Shown piece by piece: positions 1 to 9,157 of a DNA stretch of 64,000 bases. A model generated the notes under the pieces. The model was not told the DNA's origin, made no database searches, and saw only the letters and a program-made list of their open reading frames with translations. Source of the DNA: a bacterium (lineage in GTDB: Bacteria; Gemmatimonadota; Gemmatimonadetes; Gemmatimonadales; Gemmatimonadaceae); contig JAIXTI010000277.1 in the NCBI GenBank assembly GCA_027484025.1, positions 1-64,000 of the forward strand, given 5' to 3'. Position numbers and translations under genes: made by a program. Within the stretch, counting starts at the first letter, position 1; each line of letters starts with the position of its first letter.

Positions 1-58
1 CGAGTCTCGCAGACGGCAGCAAACACAGAAGGCAGGAACGCAGAAGCATCCGCCGTTC

Positions 59-164
59 CTGCGCCCCTGCCGTCTGTCGCTCCTGCCGTCCGCCGTCTCG
101 GCGCGATCCCGCCGCGTCGCGCCGAGTCTCGCAGACGGCAGCCACACAAACCGCCGGCGCGCAG
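59..164. repeat. Long imperfect palindrome (family B), related to the copies at 18527-18630 and 18825-18928; a partial right arm of another copy lies at 1-24
   Basis: CTGCGCCCCTGCCGTCTGTCGCTCCTGCCGTCCGCCGTCTCGGCGCGA pairs imperfectly with TCGCGCCGAGTCTCGCAGACGGCAGCCACACAAACCGCCGGCGCGCAG; CGAGTCTCGCAGACGGCAGC occurs at 1-20 and again at about 123-142. Confidence 0.75.
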
Positions 165-205
165 GGTCACTGCCGCGCAATGCCCCGCCGTACCAGATTC
201 CCCGC

Positions 206-496
206 ATGCCACTCACACTGTCTCAGACCGCGCCCACGCTGCTCATCAAGAAGAGCGCGTTCGAGCGCGTTGGCCTGACCCGTCAGCAGTTCGACGAGGC
301 ACTGGCGCTCACGGCCGACGACTTCCGGGTGGAAGCCGGGCTCATCGCCATCGGCCCGCTGGTGGGCGAAGACACGCTCACCGATCTCATTGCGCAGCTC
401 GAGGAGCTGGGGCTCGCGTATTACGACGACTTCTTCGAGTTGAGCGGTAACTGGCCCGACTGGCTCAAGCTGTTCGTCATGGACGCCGGCGCCTGA
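206..496 (+). CDS. Conserved hypothetical protein (96 aa)
   Basis: Complete ORF, ATG start, plausible soluble composition. Confidence 0.6.
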   Translation: MPLTLSQTAPTLLIKKSAFERVGLTRQQFDEALALTADDFRVEAGLIAIGPLVGEDTLTDLIAQLEELGLAYYDDFFELSGNWPDWLKLFVMDAGA

Positions 497-786
497 CGGA
501 ACCAGCGACGCCCTTTGCGGTGCGTCGCCATCCAGGCATCGCTGCGGCGGTGCAGTCCCATCCAGCCGCAGCCGATGCACCAGCTCTGACGAAAACGCGC
601 GCCCAGCCACCGGCGCCATCCGCGTCGCTGGACCGCGACGGTGTCACCGTCGCACACGGGACACTGCTCGCCCTCGGGGAGCATGATGAGGAACACCTGC
701 GTGAGCAGCACGAACATGCTGAGCTGCAACGCCGAGATGACAGCGATGAAGATCCAGGCGTCGGTCCAGCTCCAGCGGCCAGGCAT
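421..786 (-). CDS. Hypothetical membrane protein with Cys pairs (CPVC...CIGCGW)
   Basis: ORF with hydrophobic segment (AWIFIAVISALQLSMFVLLTQVFLIML); start placed at MPGRWSW; 3' end overlaps the convergent gene. Confidence 0.5.
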   Translation of the reverse strand: MPGRWSWTDAWIFIAVISALQLSMFVLLTQVFLIMLPEGEQCPVCDGDTVAVQRRGWRRWLGARFRQSWCIGCGWMGLHRRSDAWMATHRKGRRWFRQAPASMTNSLSQSGQLPLNSKKSS

Positions 787-796
787 GGTGGCTCCG

Positions 797-1360
797 TTAA
801 AGGCGTTGCTCCACGGCTGCCCATGGTTCCGCAAAGGCCACGCCATCCTCCACGCGGTCGATCACCACTTCGGCGCCGAGCACGAAGGCGGCGCCATCGA
901 GTGAACGCACCGGCAAGGTGCATTCGTGTCCGTCGAGCACGTACACCAGCGCCCCGGTCCCGTTGACCGCCGACGCCTCCGTCACCTTGGCCAGCGTGCC
1001 CTGCAGCAGATAGCGCGGGTCCATGTCATCGGCGCGTGCGCTGGGAATCGCCCAGCGGGCAATGAGCAGCGACTGCAGCGCCAGTCCGGCCCCGCCGGCG
1101 AGCAGCGCGGTGACGAGCGCCAGCATCCAGCTCGCGTCGGTATGGCGGTCGACGAGATAGCCGGTGAGTCCGAAGGCCACGCCGAACGCGGCCATGCTGG
1201 CGAGGTTGAACACCGCTGACGGCTCGGCGGCCGGGTTGTACTCGCTGCGGCGCTCATGCGGCGCGCCGGTGGGCGCGACTGAACGCTCCGTGCCATGCAG
1301 CATGGCGTACACGCCCAGCACCAACCCCGTTACGAAAAACGCCAACGCGACAACCGACAC
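797..1360 (-). CDS. Hypothetical membrane protein, NfeD/OB-fold-like C-terminus
   Basis: Hydrophobic helices followed by 'GTLAKVTEASAVNGTGALVYVLDGHECTLPVRS...GAEVVIDRVEDGVAFAEPW'; GTG start inferred. Confidence 0.5.
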   Translation of the reverse strand: MSVVALAFFVTGLVLGVYAMLHGTERSVAPTGAPHERRSEYNPAAEPSAVFNLASMAAFGVAFGLTGYLVDRHTDASWMLALVTALLAGGAGLALQSLLIARWAIPSARADDMDPRYLLQGTLAKVTEASAVNGTGALVYVLDGHECTLPVRSLDGAAFVLGAEVVIDRVEDGVAFAEPWAAVEQRL

Positions 1361-1440
1361 AGCGCCACTCTCGGACTGAAAGACCCCTGCCTGTTCACCG
1401 GCCCACCTCACCTGCGCCGGACGTACCCCACTGCTGCAAG

Positions 1441-2454
1441 CTAGACCGCGGTACGGCGCTGCTCCATGGTTTGCTGCAGAAACTCCGCGGCCCGCCATTC
1501 GCCGTAATACCACGGCGTAAAGGGCCCCAGGTACGACGTGAACCCGACGTGCCCACCGCGGGCAGGGAATTCGATCTCCACCGCCGGCGTCCCGACAACC
1601 TCTCGGCGCACCTGCTCAAGCACCGAGGGCGGGAGAAACGGGTCGTCGACCGCACTCAGCAACAGGGTGGGCAGCGCAATGCGCGAAAGGTACGGCAACG
1701 AACTGGCCCGGGCGTAGTAGTCGGCCGCATCGGCGAAGCCATGCAGCGGTGCCGTGAACGCGTCGTCGAAGTCCCACAAGGTCCGCGCCTGCTGCACCAC
1801 CCGCAGCGGCTCGAGCTCGGGGTGCCGCCCGATCTTGGCGAGCGCCTTGGGAATGAGCGACCGCAGAAAGCGCTTTTCGTATACGGCCCCGAAGCCGCGT
1901 CCGATATACCGCGACGCCGCCGCCAGATCGAAGGGGACGGACATGGCCACCGCCCCCGTCACCTGTGGCGGCAACGTCTCGCCCGCTTCGCCGAGCAGTT
2001 TGCAGAGCACGTTGCCGCCAAGGCTCACGCCCATGAGTCCCAGCGGGGCGTCGGGAAAGGCGCCGGCTATCTCGCCGATGACCCAGCGCGGGTCGGAGGT
2101 TTCGCCGGAATGATAGCTCCGCGGCAACCGGTTCGGCTCGGAACCGCAGGTCCGGAAGAGCAGCAGGTCGGCGGCCCACCCGCGCGACTTGGCTTCGCGG
2201 AACATGGCGCGCGCGTAGTGCGAGTCGATCCCGCCCTCGAGGCCGTGCAGCAGCAGCACGCGCGGTGACGCAGGTCCGTGCGCCCCGGGCATGCGGACGA
2301 CCTCGAGAAAATCACCGTCCGGAGTGTCCCACCGCTCGGTGTGCACCGGCAGCGACGGCTCCCGGCGCCCCAATCTGCCCCACAGCGTGGCGCTGTGCGC
2401 ATCGGGGAGCCACCAGGCAGGTCGATAAAATCGGGAGCGGGACGCCATACGCAC
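1441..2454 (-). CDS. Alpha/beta-fold hydrolase, YheT-like
   Basis: LLLHGLEGG, GVSLGGN nucleophile elbow and late HVGF motif; length 337 aa. Confidence 0.85.
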   Translation of the reverse strand: MRMASRSRFYRPAWWLPDAHSATLWGRLGRREPSLPVHTERWDTPDGDFLEVVRMPGAHGPASPRVLLLHGLEGGIDSHYARAMFREAKSRGWAADLLLFRTCGSEPNRLPRSYHSGETSDPRWVIGEIAGAFPDAPLGLMGVSLGGNVLCKLLGEAGETLPPQVTGAVAMSVPFDLAAASRYIGRGFGAVYEKRFLRSLIPKALAKIGRHPELEPLRVVQQARTLWDFDDAFTAPLHGFADAADYYARASSLPYLSRIALPTLLLSAVDDPFLPPSVLEQVRREVVGTPAVEIEFPARGGHVGFTSYLGPFTPWYYGEWRAAEFLQQTMEQRRTAV

Positions 2455-2461
2455 CCAATCT

Positions 2462-2474
2462 AAGTGTTACACTT
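2462..2474. promoter_or_regulatory. Perfect 13-bp palindrome AAGTGT-T-ACACTT between divergent genes
   Basis: Direct reading of the intergenic sequence between the 2454 (-) and 2514 (+) starts. Confidence 0.4.
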
Positions 2475-2513
2475 GGCGCACCCGTTCCCCCGTTTCCCTG
2501 CGCCCCCCTCCGC

Positions 2514-3761
2514 GTGCTCAATCGTATCGTCCGCAACCTGACCTTTCAGGTGCTGGTCGCGGTCTCCCTCGGCGTCGTGCTCGGCGTTGTGGCGCCAGAC
2601 TTCGCCAAGTCGCTCAAGCCCATCGGTGACACGTTCATCAATCTCGTGAAGATGGTGATCACGCCGATCATCTTCCTCACGATCGTGCATGGCATCGCCA
2701 GCATGGCCGATCTGTCGAAGCTTGGGCGCGTGGGTGGCAAGGCGCTGCTCTACTTCGAAATCGTGTCGACGTTCGCGCTGGCGATCGGGCTCGTCGTGGT
2801 GAATCTCACGAAGCCGGGCAAAGGGCTCGACATCAGTGCGCTGGCCAAGGGCGACGTGAGCAAGTACGTCGCGGCGGGCGAGCAGCAGAGCATGCTCGAG
2901 TTCTTCCTGCACATCGTGCCGAGCAACGTGGTGGCGGCGTTTGCGAGCGGCGATCTGTTGCCGGTGGTGTTCTTCGCCGTGCTCTTTGGTGTGGCACTCA
3001 CCGCAGTGGGTGAGGCGGGTCGCGATATTGCCGATCTGCTCGTGCGTTTTCAGGCGGTGTTCTTTCGCATCGTCGCGATGGTAATGGTGCTCGCGCCCGT
3101 CGGTGCGTTCGGTGCGATGGCGTACACGGTGGGTGCGTTCGGTCTCAAGACGCTGCTGCCGCTGGGGCGTCTGATGCTCGACGTGTACATCACGATGGCG
3201 CTGTTCATCTTCATCGTGCTCGGCACCATCTGTCGCATTTATGGCTTCCGGCTGCTGCCGTTCCTGCGCTTCATCAAGGAAGAAATTCTGTTGGTGCTTG
3301 GCACGTCGAGCAGTGAAGCGGCGCTCCCGCGCATGCTCGAAAAGCTCGAGCGCTACGGCTGCGCGAAGCCGGTGGTGGGGCTGGTCATTCCCACGGGATA
3401 CTCGTTCAATCTCGACGGTACGAGCATCTACCTGAGCATGGCGGCGATCTTCATTGCGCAGGTGTACAACGTGGATCTCACCGTCGGTCAGCAGATCACG
3501 TTGCTCGGCATTCTCATGCTCACGAGCAAGGGCGCGGCGGGCGTGACGGGGTCGGGCTTCATCGTGCTGGCGTCGACGCTTGCCGCGACGCGCACGGTCC
3601 CGGTCGAGGGCGTCGCGCTGTTGCTTGGCGTGGACCGCTTCATGAGCGAGGCGCGCGCGATTACGAACCTCATTGGCAACGGCGTGGCTACGCTGGTGGT
3701 GTCGCGCAGCGAGAATGCGTTCGACGACGAGAAGCGCGCGCTGGCGGAGGCGGGGCAGTAG
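2514..3761 (+). CDS. Dicarboxylate/amino acid:cation symporter (DAACS family, DctA/GltP-like)
   Basis: LGTSSSEAALPRMLEKLE, SFNLDGTSIYLSMAAIFIAQ, LTSKGAAGVTGSGFIVLA family motifs; GTG start at 2514. Confidence 0.92.
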   Translation: MLNRIVRNLTFQVLVAVSLGVVLGVVAPDFAKSLKPIGDTFINLVKMVITPIIFLTIVHGIASMADLSKLGRVGGKALLYFEIVSTFALAIGLVVVNLTKPGKGLDISALAKGDVSKYVAAGEQQSMLEFFLHIVPSNVVAAFASGDLLPVVFFAVLFGVALTAVGEAGRDIADLLVRFQAVFFRIVAMVMVLAPVGAFGAMAYTVGAFGLKTLLPLGRLMLDVYITMALFIFIVLGTICRIYGFRLLPFLRFIKEEILLVLGTSSSEAALPRMLEKLERYGCAKPVVGLVIPTGYSFNLDGTSIYLSMAAIFIAQVYNVDLTVGQQITLLGILMLTSKGAAGVTGSGFIVLASTLAATRTVPVEGVALLLGVDRFMSEARAITNLIGNGVATLVVSRSENAFDDEKRALAEAGQ

Positions 3762-3840
3762 TCGGCGTTTTGACTGGCGTGGTTTGAACTGCTCTCACAG
3801 AGACATCCGAGGTACAGAGGTCACTGAGGGCGTGGCAGCG

Positions 3841-4446
3841 CTAGACGGGACGCTGCACCCGGCACGGATTCCCGAAGGCGAGCATGCCGGGTGGCACGTC
3901 GCTGGTGACCACGCTGCCGGCCCCAATGACGGCGCCGGCGCCGATGGTGACGCCGGGCAATACGAGCGACCCGGCGCCGATCCATGCGCCGTCGCCGATG
4001 ACAATGGGCTGGGCGGTCGTGATGTAGGGCGACTGCCCGCTGGCCGGGGTCCAGTCGGCCGGGAGCCGGTCGGCGAGGCCCAACGGGTGCGAGACCGTGA
4101 GCAGCTGGACGCCGGGGCCGATGAGCACCTTGGAGCCGATCGTGATGTCGGCCGCGTCGAGCATGACGACGTTCATGTTGACGAACGTGTGGGCGCCAAT
4201 GGCAATGTGGGCGCCGTAGTCGCAGAAGAAGGGTGCCTCGATCCAGGCGCCCTCGCCCACCTGTCCCAGCAACTCGCGCAGGATCTGCAGACGCGGTACC
4301 GTGGCGTTGGAGGGGGTCTGCTGGAACTGCTGCAGTCGGGCCCGGGCGCGATGCGCCAGCGCGAGCAGCTCCGGGTTGCGCGTGTTGTACGGCAGGCCGG
4401 CACGCATGCGGGACCGCTCAGACTCTGGGGCATTGATCATCGTCAT
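3841..4446 (-). CDS. Sugar O-acetyltransferase (left-handed beta-helix, Maa/NodL-like)
   Basis: Hexapeptide repeats (IGDGAWIGAGSLVLPGVTIGAGAVIGAGSVV) and N-terminal Maa-like region. Confidence 0.9.
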   Translation of the reverse strand: MTMINAPESERSRMRAGLPYNTRNPELLALAHRARARLQQFQQTPSNATVPRLQILRELLGQVGEGAWIEAPFFCDYGAHIAIGAHTFVNMNVVMLDAADITIGSKVLIGPGVQLLTVSHPLGLADRLPADWTPASGQSPYITTAQPIVIGDGAWIGAGSLVLPGVTIGAGAVIGAGSVVTSDVPPGMLAFGNPCRVQRPV

Positions 4447-4457
4447 AAATTACCCCG

Positions 4458-4817
4458 ATGCCCCCGGCCGACCTGCAGGTTCAGATATTTGGCACCAAGA
4501 AAAGTGCCGATACCCGCAAAGCGCTCCGCTTTTTTGCCGAACGCCGCGTCAAGACGCATTTCGTGGACCTCGCCGAGCGCGCCGCGTCGCTGGGCGAGCT
4601 GAAGCGATTCACGCAGAAGTTCGGCGTGGAAGCCATTCTCGATCGCGAGTGCAAGCTGTTCGCCGAACTCGGCCTCCGCACCGCGCTCTACGGCGAAGAG
4701 AAGTGGCTGTCGATTCTGGCCGACGAGCCGTTTCTGCTCAAGCAGCCGCTGGTCCGCCTGCAGAACAAGCTGTGTGTAGGGGTCGACGAGAAGCTGTTCA
4801 AGGAATGGATAGGCTGA
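4458..4817 (+). CDS. ArsC/Spx-family (arsenate reductase-like) protein
   Basis: Thioredoxin-like start 'LQVQIFGTKKSADTRKALRFFAERRV' and Spx/ArsC C-terminus; 119 aa. Confidence 0.8.
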   Translation: MPPADLQVQIFGTKKSADTRKALRFFAERRVKTHFVDLAERAASLGELKRFTQKFGVEAILDRECKLFAELGLRTALYGEEKWLSILADEPFLLKQPLVRLQNKLCVGVDEKLFKEWIG

Positions 4818-4862
4818 CCGCTGGGACGGGTTGAGATGTTTGGTCCGGCGGTTCACGGGCAG

Positions 4863-5005
4863 CGGATCTAGCCCTCAGGGGGAAGAACGCAAGGGCAGAG
4901 GCAAAAGCGCGGTTCCGTCCACTCGAACCGCAACCGCAGTTCCCAGTGAACCAAACCGCACTCTCGCCTGTGCTCTTGCTTTCTCTTCCCTGAGGGCTAA
5001 ATCCG
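4863..5005. repeat. 143-bp imperfect palindrome (MITE-like intergenic element)
   Basis: CGGATCTAGCCCTCAGGGGGAAGAACGCAAGGGCAGAGGC pairs with GCCTGTGCTCTTGCTTTCTCTTCCCTGAGGGCTAAATCCG; internal GCGGTTC...GAACCGC. Confidence 0.75.
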
Positions 5006-5083
5006 TCGGCCAGTAGGTCGACGGACCAATCAGACCGCGGTTGCCGTCGCCGCCCCCGTCATCAACAACTCAACTGAGCACCC

Positions 5084-5947
5084 ATGCTCTCCCCAATCGT
5101 TGCCGGCGTCTGGCGCATGGCGTCGTGGAACTGGTCTCCGCAGGAGCGCCTGCGCTGGATCGAGCAGTGCCTCGAGCTCGGCGTGACCAGCTTCGATCAT
5201 GCCGACATTTATGGCGGGTACACGGTCGAGGCGCTCTTCGGCGAAGCGCTCGCGTCGGCGCCCGGGCTGCGTGCGCGCATGCAGCTGGTGACCAAGTGCG
5301 GCATTCAGCTGTTGGCGCCGGCGCGTCCGGATACGCGCATCAAGCATTACGACACGTCGGCGCGGCACATCGTGCGCAGTGTCGAGAACAGTTTGATGGC
5401 GCTCGGCACCGACCACATCGAACGGCTGTTGCTGCATCGTCCTGATGCGCTGCTCGATGCCGACGAAGTGGCGGGGGCCTTCGAGTCGCTGCAGGCGTCG
5501 GGGAAAGTGCAGCAGTTCGGCGTGTCGAATTTCAGCGTGTCGCAGTTCGAGTTGCTGCACGCGCGCTTTCCGCTGGTTACGAATCAGATCGAGTGGCACC
5601 CGTTGCATCTCGCGCCACTCAACGACGGCACGCTCGATCAGGCGCAGCGACTGCGCGCGCACCCCATGATCTGGTCACCACTCGCCGGCGGCGCACTGTT
5701 CACCAGCGACGCCGCCGACGCGGTGCGTGTGCGTGATACTCTCTCGCGCATTGGCGAAGCGCGCGGTGTGAGCGCGGCCACCATTGCCTTTGCGTGGATC
5801 ATGCGCCACCCCAGCCGACCACATCCCATTACGGGGTCGCGACGCATCGAGGCGATGCGCGAAGCGGTGGCCGCACAGGGTGTCACGCTCGATGCGCAGG
5901 AATGGACCGAGATACTCACCGCCGCCACCGGCAAGGAAGTACCATGA
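5084..5947 (+). CDS. Aldo/keto reductase
   Basis: TSFDHADIYGGY...VTKCGIQ...DHIERLLLHRPD...VSNFS...; 287 aa. Confidence 0.92.
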   Translation: MLSPIVAGVWRMASWNWSPQERLRWIEQCLELGVTSFDHADIYGGYTVEALFGEALASAPGLRARMQLVTKCGIQLLAPARPDTRIKHYDTSARHIVRSVENSLMALGTDHIERLLLHRPDALLDADEVAGAFESLQASGKVQQFGVSNFSVSQFELLHARFPLVTNQIEWHPLHLAPLNDGTLDQAQRLRAHPMIWSPLAGGALFTSDAADAVRVRDTLSRIGEARGVSAATIAFAWIMRHPSRPHPITGSRRIEAMREAVAAQGVTLDAQEWTEILTAATGKEVP

Positions 5948-7545
5948 TGCGACGTAACCAACCGCGCACGGCCCTCGCAGCAACGGCGGGTATCGCGATG
6001 GCTGCGGCCACATCATTGTCGGCGCAACAGGCGCCACTCGGTGGATGGCCGCAGCATTCTCGCGCGCGCCCGGCACCGGCGGTGGTCACGCCCGGCCCGT
6101 ATGCGAATGTGCTGCCGCCGCGTGATGCGGTGGTGCTCTTCGACGGATCGTCGCTCTCGTCGTGGATGATGAGCGACAGCACGCCGGCCAAGTGGCGCAT
6201 CGTAGACGGAGCGTTCGAAGTCGTCCCGGGCACCGGCACCATGGTAACACGCAGCTCGTTTGGCGACGTACAGCTGCACATCGAGTTCATGAGCCCCAAC
6301 CCGCCGCGCGGTGCCGATCAGGATCGCGGTAACAGCGGTGTGTTCTTCGGTGGTGGTCGTTACGAAGTGCAGGTGCTCGATTCGTATCGCAATCCCACGT
6401 ACGCCGACGGACAGGCTGCGAGTTTGTACGGACAGTTTCCGCCGCTCGTGAACGCGAGTCGTCCGCCTGGTGAATGGCAGACGTACGATATCACGTATCA
6501 TCGTCCGCGCTTCAGTGCGACGGGCAAGGTGCTGCAGCCGGCGGTGTTCACTGTGATGCACAACGGGGTGCTCGTGCAGGATGCGCGCGCGATCATCGGC
6601 CCCACGGCCAACGGCTCGCGTCCGCCGTACGAAAAGCACGAAGACCGGCTGCCGCTCATGCTGCAGGACCATGAGCATCCGGTGCGCTTCCGCAATGTGT
6701 GGCTGCGCCATCTCGAGCCGTTGCCGCAGGAAACGGTACAGTTCCGTACGCCACAGGGCGACGTCTTCCGTTCGCTGGTCGATACCGACGCAATCGTTGC
6801 GGCGCGCGCGGCGCTCAACGGCAACTATCGCGATGTACCCAAGGTCATCGCATTGGGTGTGGCGCAGTCTGGCGCTCGGCAGTTCCGTGAAGCCATCGCG
6901 ACGTTCACACGTGGCTTGGCGGCCTTGCCTGTGAGCGGTCGAAACGTGAAGGATGAAGCGATGCTGCTGCGCTGGCGTGGGCACCGCTATCTCTCGGTGC
7001 GTGACTTCGCCAAGGCCGACGCGGATCTCACGCGCGGGCTCGCGCTCGACAGCACGAACTACGGCATTCTCTTTCACCTCGGCGTGCTGCGCTTCCATGG
7101 CGGGCGCTTTGCCGAAGCGGCTGCGTTGTTTGCGCGCGCGCAGCCTATCGCGCCTGATGGTGGTGAACGGGCGGGGAGCACCGACTGGTTGTACATGTCG
7201 CTGTCGCGTGCGGGGCGTGTGGCCGAGGCGAAGGCGATGCTCGACAAGCGCATCGATCAGCAGCCCGACCCCAAGCCGGCGCCGCCGGGCTACGCGTATG
7301 TGTCGCGCTTGCGTCTGTACCGAGGGGAAATCACCCCGGCGCAGCTTATTCCCGACGGCGAAGTCGACGACGTGAATATCTCCACGCTTTCGTACGGCCT
7401 CGGGAACTGGTACATGGTGCAGGGCGATACGGCCAACGCACGTCGCGCGTGGGAGCGTGCGGTGCAGAGCGGTGGGTGGCCGGGCTTTGGCTTCAACGTG
7501 GCCGAGGCGGAGCTGCGGCGGTTAGCGGTGCGGCCGCGCCGGTAG
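5944..7545 (+). CDS. DUF1080 (3-keto-disaccharide hydrolase/LamG-like) protein with C-terminal TPR-like region
   Basis: LFDGSSLSSWMM...W.IVDGAFEVVPGTG...DVQLHIEFMSP...GNSGVFFGGGRYEVQVLDSY; helical repeats after about residue 290; ATGA overlap with previous gene. Confidence 0.85.
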   Translation: MMRRNQPRTALAATAGIAMAAATSLSAQQAPLGGWPQHSRARPAPAVVTPGPYANVLPPRDAVVLFDGSSLSSWMMSDSTPAKWRIVDGAFEVVPGTGTMVTRSSFGDVQLHIEFMSPNPPRGADQDRGNSGVFFGGGRYEVQVLDSYRNPTYADGQAASLYGQFPPLVNASRPPGEWQTYDITYHRPRFSATGKVLQPAVFTVMHNGVLVQDARAIIGPTANGSRPPYEKHEDRLPLMLQDHEHPVRFRNVWLRHLEPLPQETVQFRTPQGDVFRSLVDTDAIVAARAALNGNYRDVPKVIALGVAQSGARQFREAIATFTRGLAALPVSGRNVKDEAMLLRWRGHRYLSVRDFAKADADLTRGLALDSTNYGILFHLGVLRFHGGRFAEAAALFARAQPIAPDGGERAGSTDWLYMSLSRAGRVAEAKAMLDKRIDQQPDPKPAPPGYAYVSRLRLYRGEITPAQLIPDGEVDDVNISTLSYGLGNWYMVQGDTANARRAWERAVQSGGWPGFGFNVAEAELRRLAVRPRR

Positions 7546-7567
7546 CGCGGTGTTGGGCTGAGCGGCG

Positions 7568-7682
7568 TTGAACTGCTCACACGGAGACACAGAGGAACGG
7601 AGGGCACAGAGCCTACTCCACGAACTTGTGAGGTAGGCTCCGTGCGCTCTGTTCCTCTGTGTCTCCGTGTAAGCTGGTACAA
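7568..7682. repeat. Long palindrome of the CACAGAG family (family C)
   Basis: TTGAACTGCTCACACGGAGACACAGAGGAACGGAGGGCACAGAGCCTAC pairs with GTAGGCTCCGTGCGCTCTGTTCCTCTGTGTCTCCGTGTAAGCTGGTACAA. Confidence 0.85.
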
Positions 7683-7704
7683 CCCAACCAGCCCACACGC
7701 TTCG

Positions 7705-7875
7705 TTACGACGCGCGCGAGTTCGCCAGAAGCGTTGCCGGCACGCCAACGACATAGCCAATCACGAGCAGCAAAGGCGCGATAACGTCGCCGCCGCGCCA
7801 GAGATCAGCGTAGCCGAGCAGCAGCACGACCGCGGTGATCGCACCGGCAATACGGGTGTCGCGGTCGAGAGCCAC
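7705..7875 (-). CDS. Small hydrophobic membrane protein (56 aa), not in the supplied ORF track
   Basis: Manual translation from GTG: VALDRDTRIAGAITAVVLLLGYADLWRGGDVIAPLLLVIGYVVGVPATLLANSRAS*; 3-nt gap after the upstream gene's stop. Confidence 0.7.
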   Translation of the reverse strand: MALDRDTRIAGAITAVVLLLGYADLWRGGDVIAPLLLVIGYVVGVPATLLANSRAS

Positions 7876-7878
7876 GGC

Positions 7879-8508
7879 TCAGAGCTCCGTGGCGAGTTCA
7901 CGCACCGGCACCGGGTCGAGCGTGAACTCGTTCACCTGAAACGACACCGCCACCGCGTCGCGCGGGAGCAGTGCGCGCACACGCCACTCCGTGTCGGAGA
8001 CGCGCGTGAGTTGCGTGGGCTCGAAGGGCACGACGTGTGCTTCGTTGGCGCGCTCGTCGCGCATGGCGTGACGAACCTGCACGGCGCGCACGTCACGGCC
8101 GTGCACGACGTACTCCACCACTTTCATGGTGTCGAGCAGGCGGCCGTGCATCATGGCCACCAGCGAGTCGGCACCGCGCACCGGGACGGCGCTGTCACCC
8201 AGCACGATTGCGGACGGGTGGACGCGCGCGGACACATCCTGCTGTTCGCCTTGGCGCACGGTCACGGCCATCATGAGCATGGCGGTGAGGAGTACGCCGC
8301 CGAGTCCGGTGAGTGAACCGCGACGACGCCACCGTGATGCGTGCTGGGTGCGTGGGGCCGAGAGACGGTGCGGCGCGGGGAGGGCGCGGACCGCCGACAT
8401 GATGCGCGTCCGCGCTTCGGGGCGCGAGGCCACGGGCGCACGCAACGCGTCGACGAACCACGTTGGGGGTGTGCCGTCGTGATCGGGGGAAAAGCCGCCG
8501 GACTTCAT
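7879..8508 (-). CDS. Putative anti-sigma factor-like single-pass membrane protein
   Basis: Overlaps ECF sigma stop by ATGA; TM segment GLGGVLLTAMLMMAVTV; no clear zinc motif. Confidence 0.6.
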   Translation of the reverse strand: MKSGGFSPDHDGTPPTWFVDALRAPVASRPEARTRIMSAVRALPAPHRLSAPRTQHASRWRRRGSLTGLGGVLLTAMLMMAVTVRQGEQQDVSARVHPSAIVLGDSAVPVRGADSLVAMMHGRLLDTMKVVEYVVHGRDVRAVQVRHAMRDERANEAHVVPFEPTQLTRVSDTEWRVRALLPRDAVAVSFQVNEFTLDPVPVRELATEL

Positions 8509-9086
8509 GAAGGCAGGTGCTCCGTAAGCAGGGTGCGAAGACGTTGGCAGGCGCGCTGCACGCGCATCTTGAGCGCGGACACCCCAACGCCGGTAATGAC
8601 CGACATCTCTTCGTAACTGAGTTCTTCGGTGAAGCGCAGCGCGATCGCCTCGCGCGCTTCGGGGCCGAGGTGGGCCAGCGCGTGGGCCAGCTCGGCGCGC
8701 CGGTCGAACTGTTCGTCCGACGGCGAGACGGCCAACGACGCGGTGTGCATCTCGGGGTCGAGGGCCACGTAACGGGCGTTCTTGGTGGCGCGCGTGCGGC
8801 ACTGGTTGACCAGAATGCGCATGAGCCAGCCACCGAACTTGTCCCGTTCGTGGTAGTTGCCCAGGTGTCGGTACGCGCGCACGAAGGCATCCTGCACCAC
8901 GTCCTCGGCGTCGTCCGAGTCGGCCAGCAGATGCGTGGCCATGCGCAGGCAGCGCGCGTGATAGCGGTCGACCAGCACGCCAAAGGCGTCGGTCTGACCG
9001 GCCAGCACGCGGCGCACCAGGAGCGCGTCGGGAGGGGAATCGGGTTGAGTCACGCCCCCTAACCCGGGGAAATCCGGAATCGTCAC
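8505..9086 (-). CDS. ECF RNA polymerase sigma factor (sigma-70 family)
   Basis: DSDDAEDVVQDAFVRAYRHLGNY...FGGWLMRILVNQCRTR (region 2) and LSYEEMSVITGVGVSALKMRVQRACQRLR (region 4). Confidence 0.92.
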   Translation of the reverse strand: MTIPDFPGLGGVTQPDSPPDALLVRRVLAGQTDAFGVLVDRYHARCLRMATHLLADSDDAEDVVQDAFVRAYRHLGNYHERDKFGGWLMRILVNQCRTRATKNARYVALDPEMHTASLAVSPSDEQFDRRAELAHALAHLGPEAREAIALRFTEELSYEEMSVITGVGVSALKMRVQRACQRLRTLLTEHLPS

Positions 9087-9157
9087 AGGGGGTTAGACGG
9101 ACGTCGGGGCCGGAAGGTTGCAGCCCTACCCCGTCGCCCAGGGTTCGGGCGTGGGCT

